Positions 35,784 through 46,008 of a stretch of 64,000 nt of DNA are shown piece after piece. The notes beneath the pieces were generated by a model. It had not been told where the DNA came from, ran no database searches, and saw only the letters and a program-made list of their open reading frames with translations. Numbering within the stretch: position 1 is the first letter of the stretch; the number at the start of each line of letters is the position of its first letter. Source of the stretch: Natronolimnobius baerhuensis. Its GTDB lineage: Archaea > Halobacteriota > Halobacteria > Halobacteriales > Natrialbaceae. Location: assembly GCF_002177135.1 (NCBI RefSeq), contig NZ_MWPH01000002.1:124001-188000 (forward strand), read 5' to 3'. The position numbers and the translations under genes were made by a program.

Positions 35784-37121
35784 ATGACTGCAGTCGGTAT
35801 CGACGCGATTGAAATCTGGACTGGGAACCTCAAGATGGATCTTCCCGGCACGTTCGCCCCGGAGAAAGGCGAAGACCCCGAGAAGTACACCAAGGGCCTC
35901 GGTCTCAACGCGAGTTCGTTCCCCGACAGCTACGAGGACATCGTCACGATGGGGGCCAACGCCGCCCATCGATTGATGGAACGCAAGGGCCTCGAGCCCG
36001 ACGACATCGGTCGCATCGACGTTGCGACTGAGAGTTCCTTCGACAACTCGAAGCCGGTTTCGACGTACGTCGCAGGCTGCCTCGAGTCGGTGTACGACGG
36101 CGACTTCCACCACGCGAACAAGGGCGAGCGCAAGTTCGCCTGCATTGCGGGGACCCAGAGTCTGGACGACGCGTACAACTGGATTCGCGCGGGTCGCAAC
36201 CGCGGTCGCGGCGCGCTCGTGATCGCAACTGACACCGCACTGTACGCCCGCGGTGACGCCGGCGAGGCAACTCAGGGTGCGGGTGCCGTCGCAATGTATA
36301 TCGACGAGGACCCGGATCTGGTCGAACTTTCGACGCATCAGGGCTATGGTTCGGCGGACGAGACGGACTTCCTCAAGCCGAATCAGCAGTTCCCATCCGT
36401 CGACGGCAAGCGGTCGGTGCAGGTGTATCTCGCTCGCATGCGCGAGGCGCTCGAGGATTACGAGAGCGTCGCCGGCGACGTGCACCCAACGGATGTCTCG
36501 TTCGCGCCGTTCCACACGCCGTTCCCCGGTATGGTTCGGAAGGCAGCGATGCTCGCCTATCGCCACATCACACGCGACACTGCCATCGAGGAGACACTCG
36601 CCGAGGAAATCGGCCGTCAGCCTCGTCGAGAGGCGTTCGACGACGAGGAGGCGTTCCACGATGCCGTCCGCGATTACATGGACTCGCTCAAAGAGACCGA
36701 CCGCTACCAGGAGTGGTACGCGGAGACGATTGATCCGACGCTGTCGATTGCCCGCGAAGTCGGCAACTGGTACACTGGCTCGGTACACATCGCCAGAGTC
36801 AGCGCGCTCAAGACTGCCTTTGAGCAGGGCCGCGATATGGCCGGCGAGCAGTTACTCGTGGGCTCCTACGGCAGTGGCGCACAGGCTGAGATCCATGCCG
36901 AAATCGTTCAGGACGGCTGGGAAGCCGAACTCGAGGCGTTGAACATCGACGAGCAACTCGCCGAGCGATACGACATGTCGTGGGCGGATTACGAGGAGAT
37001 TCACGACGCGCATAACCACGAGATGGACGTCGATGTCGAGGAGTTCACGACGCCCGACTCGGAGTTTGTCTTCGATGGGTGGGGGCGTATGGGCGAGCGG
37101 AAGTACCGCTACGTCGAGTAA
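35784..37121 (+). CDS. hmgB: Hydroxymethylglutaryl-CoA synthase
   Basis: 445 aa. Condenses acetyl-CoA and acetoacetyl-CoA to HMG-CoA, the first committed step of the mevalonate route to archaeal lipids. The acyl-accepting Cys120 is in KFACIAGTQ, the general acid Glu83 in VATESS, and the histidine in FAPFHTPFPGM. Thiolase-fold architecture is complete. It is the GC-rich gene that ends the AT-rich island; idsA of the same pathway lies 31 kb away. Confidence 0.95.
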   Translation: MTAVGIDAIEIWTGNLKMDLPGTFAPEKGEDPEKYTKGLGLNASSFPDSYEDIVTMGANAAHRLMERKGLEPDDIGRIDVATESSFDNSKPVSTYVAGCLESVYDGDFHHANKGERKFACIAGTQSLDDAYNWIRAGRNRGRGALVIATDTALYARGDAGEATQGAGAVAMYIDEDPDLVELSTHQGYGSADETDFLKPNQQFPSVDGKRSVQVYLARMREALEDYESVAGDVHPTDVSFAPFHTPFPGMVRKAAMLAYRHITRDTAIEETLAEEIGRQPRREAFDDEEAFHDAVRDYMDSLKETDRYQEWYAETIDPTLSIAREVGNWYTGSVHIARVSALKTAFEQGRDMAGEQLLVGSYGSGAQAEIHAEIVQDGWEAELEALNIDEQLAERYDMSWADYEEIHDAHNHEMDVDVEEFTTPDSEFVFDGWGRMGERKYRYVE

Positions 37122-37326
37122 CGATCACGGTGTGGGCGGTTTTGTAGCGTCGAGTTGTGGGAGCGAGACAGTATTGGAACGTCTCTTGAGAGTCGCCTCA
37201 CTCAATCGTCCGAGACGAAACCGATTATGTGCTCGAGCGGCTAGCGCGAGTACGCACGGGGTGCGGTCGGGATTCGAGAGGCGAACCCGAACGTCGAACT
37301 ACCCGGAATCACTACTCGAGAGATAG

Positions 37327-38172
37327 ATGGACCCACTTACATTCCTCGGCATCGACGTGACGTTGTTTTTCGTCATCGGACTCCTCGGTGGCGCACACTG
37401 TATTGGAATGTGTGGACCGCTCGTGACGGTGTATGCACAGCGGATGGACGCTGGAGGGAGCGAACGGGCAACCGACGGCGGCACGGAAACCGTTCGCTCG
37501 AGTGGGCGCGGGAGTCATCTGACGACGTACGAGGTCCGCCAGCATGTGCTGTTCAATCTCGGGCGAACGGCAAGCTACACGCTTCTGGGGGCCGCCTTTG
37601 GCGCACTCGGCGGCGTGTTGTTCGTGACGACGGCGGAACTCACGTCGGTTGCTGACCTCGTCCGTGGTGGTGCTGGACTTCTGATTGGGGGGTTCATCAT
37701 CGTCACTGGCGTGTACTACCTGCTCGGGCGGACGACCGGCGGCGTATCTATTCCCGGCCTCGAGCGCGTCGTCGGCGTGTTGACGACCCATGTCGACCGC
37801 TTTGCGAACGGCCCGGGAATCATCGGCCTCGGCGCACTCCATGGTCTGTTGCCGTGTCCGATCCTGTACCCCGCGTTTTTGTACGCGTTCACAACCGGCT
37901 CGCCGACGAGTGGCGCGCTTGCACTGGCCGCACTCGGCGTTGGGACGATTCCAGCGGTGTTCGCCTACGGGACGCTGATCGAGAGCGTCGATATCACCCA
38001 CCGGCGGCGAGTTCACCGGCTGCTTGGAGTGGCGTTTATCGTCCTTGGCTACGTGCTACTCGCACACGGGCTGATGAGTCTCGGCATCCACTGGCTCCCA
38101 CATCCTGAACTGCCGTTCTACGACGGCATCGACGTTCCCGGTATGGACGCAGGCGGCCACGATCAACACTGA
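37327..38172 (+). CDS. SafE/TauE-like membrane protein
   Basis: 281 aa, six or seven transmembrane helices. It starts with the motif GGAHCIGMCGPLVT, whose cysteines typify the COG2836 branch often coupled to cytochrome-oxidase copper supply; a second half-repeat has GALHGLLPCPILYPAF. A polar loop near residues 45-75 is variable. It is followed 29 bases later by a copper P-type ATPase, so a shared role in copper delivery is likely. Alternatively it exports a sulfur compound or another anion. Confidence 0.82.
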   Translation: MDPLTFLGIDVTLFFVIGLLGGAHCIGMCGPLVTVYAQRMDAGGSERATDGGTETVRSSGRGSHLTTYEVRQHVLFNLGRTASYTLLGAAFGALGGVLFVTTAELTSVADLVRGGAGLLIGGFIIVTGVYYLLGRTTGGVSIPGLERVVGVLTTHVDRFANGPGIIGLGALHGLLPCPILYPAFLYAFTTGSPTSGALALAALGVGTIPAVFAYGTLIESVDITHRRRVHRLLGVAFIVLGYVLLAHGLMSLGIHWLPHPELPFYDGIDVPGMDAGGHDQH

Positions 38173-38201
38173 ACTATGCGCGCTACCGCACACGCACACC
38201 G

Positions 38202-40673
38202 ATGACTGCCGATCACGCTGATGAACAGTGTACGCTCTGTGCCCTCCCAGTCGACGGCAGCGACGTCACCGCAGACGGCAACCGCTTTTGCTGTGTCGGC
38301 TGTCGAGACGTCTACGACGTACTCGGTGACATCGAGGCTGATGTCGACGTGGACGACGTTCGTCGCGCCCGTGAGAACGACGTCGACGACTCCAATATCC
38401 CATCTGATCACGAGACGACCTATCTCGAGGTCGACGGAATGTACTGTGCGAGCTGCGAGGCCTTTATCGAGTCAGTCGCGACCGAAACTGACGGCGTCAG
38501 CGCGGCGAGTGCAAGCTACGTGACGGAAACGGCTCGGATCGACCACGACCCCGATGCGGTTTCGCAGGCCGACCTCGAGGAGACGATCAGTCAACTCGGC
38601 TACAGCGCCTACGACCGCGACGATGCGTTCAGTCGTCGACAGGCGGACAACTGGGAGATGGCCCGTATCGCGGTCGGTGTCCTGATGGGAATGATGGTGA
38701 TGTTGCAGTACGTCGTCATCATCTATCCGACGTACTTCGGGGCGTGGTTCTACGACGAGCGAACGCTCGAGTTCTTCGAGGCAACGCTGGCGAGCGAACT
38801 GGCGACGCCGTTTTACCTGATGATCGGGGCGTTGACGACGATCATCCTCGCCGTCACCGGCAAGCCGATTCTGCAGGGAGCGTACGTCGGGATCAAGACG
38901 CGCTCGCCGAATATGGACTTGCTCGTCGCGATTGCCGCGGTCAGCGCGTGGGTTTACAGCACGCTCTCGATTGCGGTCGACGGCCCGCACATCTACTACG
39001 ACGTGACCGTCGCGATCATCGTCATCGTCTCGGTCGGGGGCTACTACGAGTCCTCGCTCAAACGCGAGGCGACCGAACGCCTCTCGGATCTGACGAGCGT
39101 CCAGGTTGACAGTGCCCGCCGACTCAGCGAGGGAGGCGACCAGGAAGACGTCTCGCTCGAGGAACTCGCGGCTGGCGACCGAGTGCTCGTTCGAACCGGC
39201 GAGCGAATCCCAGTCGACGGGACGGTCGTCGACGGCGAGGCCGCAGTCGACGAGGCGGTCATCACTGGCGAATCACTCCCTGTGACGAAAGACGCGGGCG
39301 ATGTCGTTGTCGGTGGCTCGATGGTCGCAGATGGCGCGGTGACGGTTCGCGTCGGCGAGGACGCGACGAGCAGTCTCGACCGCATTACGGAACTCGTCTG
39401 GGACCTCCAGAGCGGGACACACGGCATCCAGAAGCTCGCGGACAAACTCGCGACGATCTTCGTCCCGGTTGTGCTCGTCCTCGCGGTCGTCGTCACGGCG
39501 CTCAACCTCGTTCTCGGCACGAGCATCGACGATGCACTGCTGATCGGACTCACCGTCCTGATCGTCTCCTGTCCCTGCGCGCTCGGGCTTGCGACCCCGC
39601 TCGCCGTCGCCGCCGGCATCCGCGACGCCCTCGAGCAGTCGATTGTCGTCTTCGACGACACCGTCTTCGAGCGCATTCGGAACGCGGACACGGTCGTCTT
39701 CGATAAGACCGGGACGCTGACAACCGGCGATATGACCGTCCTCGAGACCGACTGCGACGACGAGTTGCTCGAGCAGGCAGCAGTGCTCGAGGGGCGGTCT
39801 GCACACCCGGTCGGCGAGGCGATTGCGGCCGTGGGTGGCGCCGAACAGACTGCCACGGACGGCGGCGCGGTCGAACCGTCGGCCGCGCACGTGGGGGATG
39901 ACGAGAGTGACAGCGACGGCGACGGCCTCGAAGACGACCGCCTCGAGGCCTTCGAGAGCCACCGACACGGCGTGTCGGGTGTCGTCGACGGAGAGGAAAT
40001 CGTCGTTGGACACCCCGATCTGTTCCGCTCGCGGGGCTGGGAGATTTCCGAGGGACTCGAGGCGAAAATCGACGGCCATCGCGAGACTGGACGCGTTCCG
40101 GTCGCGGTTGGTCGAAACGGACGTGCAACGGGCGTGATCGTCGTCGGCGACGAACTACGCGAGGGCTGGGGCGAGACGCTGTCTGCAATCCCCGACGACA
40201 CCGACATCGTCGTCCTGACCGGTGACGATGCGAGCGCAGCGCAGCGCTTCCGCGAGCACGCGGCCATCGATCAGGTGTTCGCAGGTGTGCCACCGGAAGG
40301 GAAAGCCGAAACTGTCGACCGCCTCAAGCAGACCGGCCAGACGGTGATGGTCGGCGACGGAACGAACGACGCGCCGGCGCTTGCGGCTGCGGATCTCGGT
40401 ATCTCGCTTGGCGGTGGGACTGCAATGGCCGCTGATGCGGCCGATGTCGCGCTTGTCGATGACGATCTCTCGTCGGTCGAAACAGTCTTCGAACTCGCGC
40501 GGGCGACGGATCGCCGCGTCAAAGGAAACATCGGCTGGGCGTTCTGTTACAACGCCATCGCGATCCCACTTGCAGTGACCGGCCTGCTCAACCCGCTCTT
40601 GGCCGCCATCGCGATGGGCCTGAGCAGCCTGCTCGTCGTGACGAACTCCTCGCGGTCGTTGCTCGAGGACTGA
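38202..40673 (+). CDS. Copper-translocating P-type ATPase (CcoI/CopA type)
   Basis: 823 aa. The N-terminus has a Cys-rich metal-binding module (Cys10, Cys13, Cys30, Cys31, Cys34) typical of CcoI/FixI ATPases, then an HMA domain with GMYCASC (Cys82, Cys85). The membrane core has the CPC ion gate in SCPCALGLATP, the phosphorylated Asp in DKTGTLT and the hinge VGDGTNDAPAL. CcoI-type pumps deliver copper to cytochrome oxidases rather than detoxify it. An acidic insertion (DDESDSDGDGLEDDR) sits in the nucleotide-binding domain. It is paired with the SafE gene. Confidence 0.93.
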   Translation: MTADHADEQCTLCALPVDGSDVTADGNRFCCVGCRDVYDVLGDIEADVDVDDVRRARENDVDDSNIPSDHETTYLEVDGMYCASCEAFIESVATETDGVSAASASYVTETARIDHDPDAVSQADLEETISQLGYSAYDRDDAFSRRQADNWEMARIAVGVLMGMMVMLQYVVIIYPTYFGAWFYDERTLEFFEATLASELATPFYLMIGALTTIILAVTGKPILQGAYVGIKTRSPNMDLLVAIAAVSAWVYSTLSIAVDGPHIYYDVTVAIIVIVSVGGYYESSLKREATERLSDLTSVQVDSARRLSEGGDQEDVSLEELAAGDRVLVRTGERIPVDGTVVDGEAAVDEAVITGESLPVTKDAGDVVVGGSMVADGAVTVRVGEDATSSLDRITELVWDLQSGTHGIQKLADKLATIFVPVVLVLAVVVTALNLVLGTSIDDALLIGLTVLIVSCPCALGLATPLAVAAGIRDALEQSIVVFDDTVFERIRNADTVVFDKTGTLTTGDMTVLETDCDDELLEQAAVLEGRSAHPVGEAIAAVGGAEQTATDGGAVEPSAAHVGDDESDSDGDGLEDDRLEAFESHRHGVSGVVDGEEIVVGHPDLFRSRGWEISEGLEAKIDGHRETGRVPVAVGRNGRATGVIVVGDELREGWGETLSAIPDDTDIVVLTGDDASAAQRFREHAAIDQVFAGVPPEGKAETVDRLKQTGQTVMVGDGTNDAPALAAADLGISLGGGTAMAADAADVALVDDDLSSVETVFELARATDRRVKGNIGWAFCYNAIAIPLAVTGLLNPLLAAIAMGLSSLLVVTNSSRSLLED

Positions 40674-40757
40674 GACGAACTGCTGTTGAGTCCGTCCGTG
40701 CTCTCCTTGGCCGTGATGTTTCACTGGGCTAATATGTGATGCCGTTGTAGCTCCGCT

Positions 40758-42062
40758 ATGGGCGGGCCCGACGCCGATTCTGGACGCGACGATGGAGCCG
40801 ATGCTGGCGAACATGCAGACGCTGATTTCGACGCCACTGCGATATCGCCGGTTCCGTCCCGTCGCGCTACTGGATCCGATTCGACAGAGTCGACGCCCGC
40901 ACGCGGACCGACACAGTGGCTCTCAGATCGGACCGGGTTAACCATTGTCGCCATCGTGAGCGCCCTGCTCGGTATCGCCGTCATCCTGCCGTATCTTCAG
41001 TACGTTCTGCTTGGACTCGTCCTCGCGTACATCCTCATGCCGGCCCAGCGACGCCTCGAGCGGTATGTTAGCTCGATGACTGCTGCGCTCGCCCTCGTCG
41101 CTGTTGCAATCCTCACAATTTTACTGCCACTCACATACGTCCTCGCGATTGCACTCGACGAAGCACTCCAGATTGCGACGGCCATTCAGGAGGATGGACT
41201 CGGCATTGCTGAAATCGAAGGCCAACTCGAGTCGACAGGCTACTCGGTCGATCTGCACGAGATGTGGGAGACGTATCAGGAGCCGATTGGATCGGCCCTG
41301 CAGGGACTTGCAACGAGCAGCCTCGAACTCGTGACGCGACTGCCAAACGTATTAATCGGGTTGACGGTGACGGTGTTCGTTCTCTTTGCGCTGCTGCGCG
41401 ATGGGGGCGCACTCGTTGCGTGGTTCCGACGCGTGTTGCCGGTTCGAGATGAGCTACAGGAAGAACTGTGTACTGGCCTCGACCAACTCATGTGGGCTTC
41501 TGTCGTCGGGAACGTCGCTGTCGCGGCGATTCAGGCCGTTCTCCTCGGGATCGGGCTGGCCATCCTCGGCGTTCCCGCCGTGATCTTCTTGACGGTGGCG
41601 ACGTTCGTCCTCGCGTTGCTCCCACTCGTCGGAGCGTTCGGGGTCTGGGTTCCCGTTTCGATCTACCTGTTCGCGACCGGTCAGTACGTCGCGGCCGCCG
41701 TACTCGTCGTCTACGGTTCGCTGGTCAGCGCCTCCGATACCTACCTCCGTCCGGCACTGATCGGCCGCACGAGCGCCTTTAACTCCGCAATCGTCGTCGT
41801 CGGTATCTTCGGCGGCCTGCTGGTCTTCGGCGCAGTCGGACTGTTCATCGGTCCCGTCGTCCTCGGCGGCGCAAAGATCACGCTCGACGTGTTCGCCCGC
41901 GAACGCGCTGGCAACGGGGAACCGATCTCGGCCGACGAACGCGCGGCAGACCCCGCAGTCAATACGTCTGCCGTGGGCGTGATGACTGTCCTCGAGCGTG
42001 CGGCTGACCCGGAGACTGACATCCTGGGAGACGAGCGTGATGGCGACCGCGATGAGTCCTAA
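40758..42062 (+). CDS. AI-2E family transporter
   Basis: 434 aa. After an acidic, probably disordered N-terminus (1-55) come about eight helices; the C-terminal core (LLPLVGAFGVWVPVSIYLFATGQ, SASDTYLRPALIGR, FGAVGLFIGPVVLG) is typical of the family, whose known members move ions or small polar molecules; the AI-2 link is historical. Cytosolic acidic tail. No partner gene identified. Confidence 0.88.
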   Translation: MGGPDADSGRDDGADAGEHADADFDATAISPVPSRRATGSDSTESTPARGPTQWLSDRTGLTIVAIVSALLGIAVILPYLQYVLLGLVLAYILMPAQRRLERYVSSMTAALALVAVAILTILLPLTYVLAIALDEALQIATAIQEDGLGIAEIEGQLESTGYSVDLHEMWETYQEPIGSALQGLATSSLELVTRLPNVLIGLTVTVFVLFALLRDGGALVAWFRRVLPVRDELQEELCTGLDQLMWASVVGNVAVAAIQAVLLGIGLAILGVPAVIFLTVATFVLALLPLVGAFGVWVPVSIYLFATGQYVAAAVLVVYGSLVSASDTYLRPALIGRTSAFNSAIVVVGIFGGLLVFGAVGLFIGPVVLGGAKITLDVFARERAGNGEPISADERAADPAVNTSAVGVMTVLERAADPETDILGDERDGDRDES

Positions 42063-42272
42063 CTGGTTCGGCCATCGCTGGCGTCGGTCACAGAAAGAAT
42101 GTGTTCATTACCCCCTGGCCGCTAGCAACAGCTATCGTGGCCGAAACGGGCTTTCACGACGGATACGGGCGGAGACTGACGGCTAGGTGGCTGTCGGCGG
42201 TACCCCGACGGCTGCATCTGCACCTGCAACGAACCCTATCGACGAGTCAGGGGACTCGAGAGGCACGCTAAT

Positions 42273-43610
42273 ATGCATGGATCACACGAAACGGGGAGTC
42301 CATACGCTCCCCATACGGACGATGGACGGACTGCGATGCTCGAGGCGGTCGGCGTCGAAACGGCTGCGGACCTCTTTGACATTCCGGCGGCCGTCGCATT
42401 CGACGACGAGTTCGGAATCGACGCACGAACGGAACGAGAGACCAGACGCCTCGTTCGCTCGGTCCTCGAGCGCAACGACGAGCTGACGGAACTACTCGGG
42501 CGGGGACACTACGGCTACTACATCCCCTCGCTGGTCGACCACCTCGCGGATCGCTCGGAGTTTCTGACCTCCTATACGCAGTACCAGCCGGAAGTCTCAC
42601 AGGGCTTTCTGCAGGCACTGTTCGAGTACCAGTCGCTGCTTGTCGAACTCACGGGACTTGAAATCGCCAACTGCTCGATGTACGATGCGGCGACGGCACT
42701 CGGTGAAGCGGCGACGCTCGCCGACCGCGTCCGCGATACCAGCGGCCACCGCGTGCTCGTCCCCGACATACTGCGCGAGGGACGACGGAGCACTCTCGAG
42801 AACTACGTCGCTGGCACCGACCTCGAAGTCGAGACGTACCCCACAGCTGACGGGAACGCCGATCTCGAGGCGCTCGAGGAGATCGTCGACGAAGAAACAG
42901 TCATGATCTACGCCGAGAACCCGACGATTCGCGGGACAATCGAGGAAAATCTGTCGGCTATTGGCGAGTCCGCCGCAGACGCCGAGGCACTGTTCGTCCT
43001 CGGGTCCGATCCGGTTGCGCTGTCCGTCCTGCAGCGTCCCGCGGATGTCGGTGCGGACGTCGTGATCGGCGACGCGAGCGTGCTCGGGTTGCCGACGAGT
43101 TACGGGATGGGCCTCGGGCTCTTTGCCTGTCGCGACGACTATCTTCGGCAGGTCCCTGGCCGACTCGTCGGTGCGAGCGAGGACGCGACCGACCGACGCG
43201 CGTTCACGCTCACGTTGCAGACGCGCGAACAGCATATCCGCCGCGAGCGCGCGACGAGCAACATCTGTACGAATCAGGCCTGGGTCGCACTCCGAACGGC
43301 GATGCACGCGGCCACACTCGGCCCGACCGGCATGGTCGAACTCGCCAACCGCGGCGTCCGACGCGCTGACGAGGTCGCACAGCGTCTCGACGACCTCGAG
43401 GGCGTTACAGCGGCGGTTCACGACCGCCACCACCTTCGAGAGTTCGTCGCCCACGTCGACCAGCCTGCACAGGAGGTTGCAGACGCCCTCGAGGAGCGCG
43501 GCTTTGCGGTCCACGTCGTCGGCGAGCACGAACTCCAGCTCTGCGTTGCGGGCGTCACTGACGAGCAACTCGATGCGTTCGTCACGGCAGTCTCGGAGGT
43601 GGTTCGATGA
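42273..43610 (+). CDS. gcvPA: Glycine dehydrogenase (decarboxylating) subunit 1
   Basis: 445 aa alpha part of the split P-protein of the glycine cleavage system. It has the conserved [34 protein letters not shown] and the C-terminal FVAHVD segments. The PLP lysine is on the partner subunit. It overlaps gcvPB by four bases (ATGA), giving coupled translation and equal amounts. gcvT and gcvH are not adjacent here. I looked for a glycine riboswitch in the 210-base leader and did not find its core. Confidence 0.94.
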   Translation: MHGSHETGSPYAPHTDDGRTAMLEAVGVETAADLFDIPAAVAFDDEFGIDARTERETRRLVRSVLERNDELTELLGRGHYGYYIPSLVDHLADRSEFLTSYTQYQPEVSQGFLQALFEYQSLLVELTGLEIANCSMYDAATALGEAATLADRVRDTSGHRVLVPDILREGRRSTLENYVAGTDLEVETYPTADGNADLEALEEIVDEETVMIYAENPTIRGTIEENLSAIGESAADAEALFVLGSDPVALSVLQRPADVGADVVIGDASVLGLPTSYGMGLGLFACRDDYLRQVPGRLVGASEDATDRRAFTLTLQTREQHIRRERATSNICTNQAWVALRTAMHAATLGPTGMVELANRGVRRADEVAQRLDDLEGVTAAVHDRHHLREFVAHVDQPAQEVADALEERGFAVHVVGEHELQLCVAGVTDEQLDAFVTAVSEVVR

Positions 43611-45124
43611 GCGACGAACGGACAACTGCGGAGACACCGATAGACGCCAGCCAGGTTCGCTACGATCAGGCTCGTTACGTCGAGAACGGCCAGTACGAAC
43701 CGCTGCTCTCGGAAAAGGACCTCACGCGAGTCGCGATTGGCGACGCCGACGCTGGCGAGGAAGGAGAGGCGACACGCGTCGACTCCCCGCTTCCCGACGA
43801 CCTGACGCGTGACTCACTCGAGTTGCCGGAACTCTCCGAACCCGAACTCGCACGCCACTACACGCGCCTCTCGCAGATGATCTACGGCATCGACAGCGGT
43901 CCCTATCCGCTTGGCTCGTGTACGATGAAGTACAATCCGAAGTTCACCGAGGACGTGGCCGCGCTGCCTTCGGCGGCCGTCCACCCCGACCGCTCCGAAC
44001 GGTCGATCCAGGGCACCCTCGAGTTACTCGCTCGACTGCAGGACTACCTCGGCCGAATCGGCGGCATGGACGCCGTGACGCTCCAGCCACCTGCGGGCGC
44101 GGCCGGCGAGTTCGTCGGGATCCGCGTCGCCGCAGCCTACCACGAGCACAACGGCGAGGGCCACCGCGACGAGGTCATTATCCCTGAAAGCGCCCACGGA
44201 ACGAACTTCGCGACCGCCGCGCTCGGTGGCTACGACGTCGTCTCGCTGCCGAGTAACGAGGAGGGACGGGTCGAACTCGAGGCGCTCGAGGCCGCCCTCT
44301 CCGAGAACACGGCGGCGCTCATGCTCACGAACCCGAACACGCTCGGCCTCTTCGAGCGCGACATCGAGGAAATTGCCGAGATGGTCCACGACGTGGGCGG
44401 CCTGCTCTACTACGACGGCGCGAACCTGAACGCGCTACTCGGCCGTGCACGGCCCGGCGATATGGGCTTCGACGTCATGCACTACAACGTCCACAAGACG
44501 TTCGCGACGCCCCACGGCGGCGGCGGCCCCGGCGCGGGACCGGTCGGCGTTGTGGAGGACCTCGAGCCCTTCCTGCCCGCGCCTCGAGTGCGGGAGGCCA
44601 ACGGTGGCGACGTCGACTACGAGCTGTTCGACCCTGACCACACCATCGGCCACGTCCACGGCTATCAGGGCAACTGGCTCGTACTCATCAAGGCCTTCGC
44701 CTACATCGCGCGACTCGGCGACGACGGACTCGCGGACGCAAGCGCCAAAGCCGTCCTCAACGCGAACTACCTCGCGAGCCAACTCGAGTACGACGTGCCC
44801 TACGAGCCGTTCCATCACGAGTTTGTCGCCAGCGCGGGCGAGCAGGACGCGGCCGACGTCGCCAAGCGGATGCTCGATTACGGCGTCCACCCGCCGACGA
44901 CGAAGTGGCCCGAAATCGTCCCCGAGGCGCTGATGACCGAGCCGACCGAAATCGAGAGCAAGGAGACGCTTGACCGCCTCGCCGCCGCCTTCAACGCTGT
45001 CGCTGAGGAAGGCGACGAGGTGCTCGAGGACGCGCCCGACCGAACCACCGCCCGACGGATCGACCAGACGAGCGCGGCGCGGAACCCGCGACTATCCTGG
45101 CAAGCACTCACCGACGACGAGTAG
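43607..45124 (+). CDS. gcvPB: Glycine dehydrogenase (decarboxylating) subunit 2
   Basis: 505 aa beta part carrying pyridoxal phosphate. The cofactor lysine is in [19 protein letters not shown], and [13 protein letters not shown] and [14 protein letters not shown] are family segments. With gcvPA it decarboxylates glycine and passes the aminomethyl group to GcvH lipoate. The acidic N-terminus and C-terminus are halophilic additions. Confidence 0.95.
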   Translation: MSDERTTAETPIDASQVRYDQARYVENGQYEPLLSEKDLTRVAIGDADAGEEGEATRVDSPLPDDLTRDSLELPELSEPELARHYTRLSQMIYGIDSGPYPLGSCTMKYNPKFTEDVAALPSAAVHPDRSERSIQGTLELLARLQDYLGRIGGMDAVTLQPPAGAAGEFVGIRVAAAYHEHNGEGHRDEVIIPESAHGTNFATAALGGYDVVSLPSNEEGRVELEALEAALSENTAALMLTNPNTLGLFERDIEEIAEMVHDVGGLLYYDGANLNALLGRARPGDMGFDVMHYNVHKTFATPHGGGGPGAGPVGVVEDLEPFLPAPRVREANGGDVDYELFDPDHTIGHVHGYQGNWLVLIKAFAYIARLGDDGLADASAKAVLNANYLASQLEYDVPYEPFHHEFVASAGEQDAADVAKRMLDYGVHPPTTKWPEIVPEALMTEPTEIESKETLDRLAAAFNAVAEEGDEVLEDAPDRTTARRIDQTSAARNPRLSWQALTDDE

Positions 45125-45165
45125 CGGTTCCGTCTCGCGTTGGGTGTGTTCGTACCAACCGGAAA

Positions 45166-45175
45166 ACATTTATCG
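45166..45175 (+). promoter_or_regulatory. TATA box of the 45198 gene
   Basis: ACATTTATCG centred 28 bases before the GTG start codon; supports that start and a leaderless message. Confidence 0.5.
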
Positions 45176-45197
45176 TCGAGTGAGACATGATTGCAGA

Positions 45198-45971
45198 GTG
45201 AACTCTCGGCTCGTCGTGGTGATTTCGCTGCTCGTTGCGCTCGTACTCGTCGGTTTTGTTGCGTACCCGGCAGCGCTCACGTATCCGTACTCACAGAGTC
45301 CGTCGTCGTATTCCATCGCCCACGAATCAACCGAGGCCTTCGAAGAGACCGTCGGACAGGACGACGTGACGCCGGGCGATCCCGTCCAGGTGAGCAGCTT
45401 CGACTCGTCGACGCAACAAGCGCTCGAGGAGGCAAAAACACTCCCTCGATCACAAGACGACAATCGGGGCGACGGCTGGCAACGGCTCGGTATCGTCCTG
45501 GTCTGTGACGACCGACTGCTCATGTGTGACGAATACGAGGAGCGACCAGCGTTCCCGGATAACGTCGAGGCCTACGAAATGTACGGGATCGTCGAAGACG
45601 ACGACGGTGCGGTCTATCTCACGCACTACGATAGTGGCATCTGGCTGAATTTCCGGCCGATCTTCGAGTTCGTCGTCAAACTCGTCTCGTTCGTCCCCTA
45701 CGCCGCGTTTCTCACGTACAGTTCGGTGTTTCGAGACCAGCTTCGCGCGACTGAAATGATGGCGTTCGCCGGCTACGGGCTCGCGCTCGCACTGCTGGCA
45801 TTTCTGTTTCCATACCTCTACATGTTCGATCTGCTTCCGACTTCTGGATACATCCTCGGGGCCATCGTTCCAGTAACGTGGATCGTAATTGGCGTTGGCC
45901 TATTCTGTCTTGGCTGGCAGTCACAACAGCACTCAGAACCCACGGATACTCAGCATGCCGACGATCACTGA
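45198..45971 (+). CDS. Membrane protein of unknown function
   Basis: 257 aa from a GTG start supported by its TATA spacing. One N-terminal helix (LVVVISLLVALVLVGFVAYPAAL), an external domain of about 130 residues with a possible disulfide (VCDDRLLMCDEY), and three C-terminal helices (the last near IVPVTWIVIGVGLFCLGW). I do not recognise the family. It ends 37 bases from the convergent histidine-kinase gene. Confidence 0.7.
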   Translation: MNSRLVVVISLLVALVLVGFVAYPAALTYPYSQSPSSYSIAHESTEAFEETVGQDDVTPGDPVQVSSFDSSTQQALEEAKTLPRSQDDNRGDGWQRLGIVLVCDDRLLMCDEYEERPAFPDNVEAYEMYGIVEDDDGAVYLTHYDSGIWLNFRPIFEFVVKLVSFVPYAAFLTYSSVFRDQLRATEMMAFAGYGLALALLAFLFPYLYMFDLLPTSGYILGAIVPVTWIVIGVGLFCLGWQSQQHSEPTDTQHADDH

Positions 45972-46008
45972 CGTATCCCTGTCCCGTCTGGACGGTTGTG
46001 TACCCTGA

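Noticed and set aside
42063..42272. Glycine riboswitch before gcvPA
   Set aside because: The leader is structured and GC-rich but lacks the conserved aptamer core segments; I saw only scattered partial matches.
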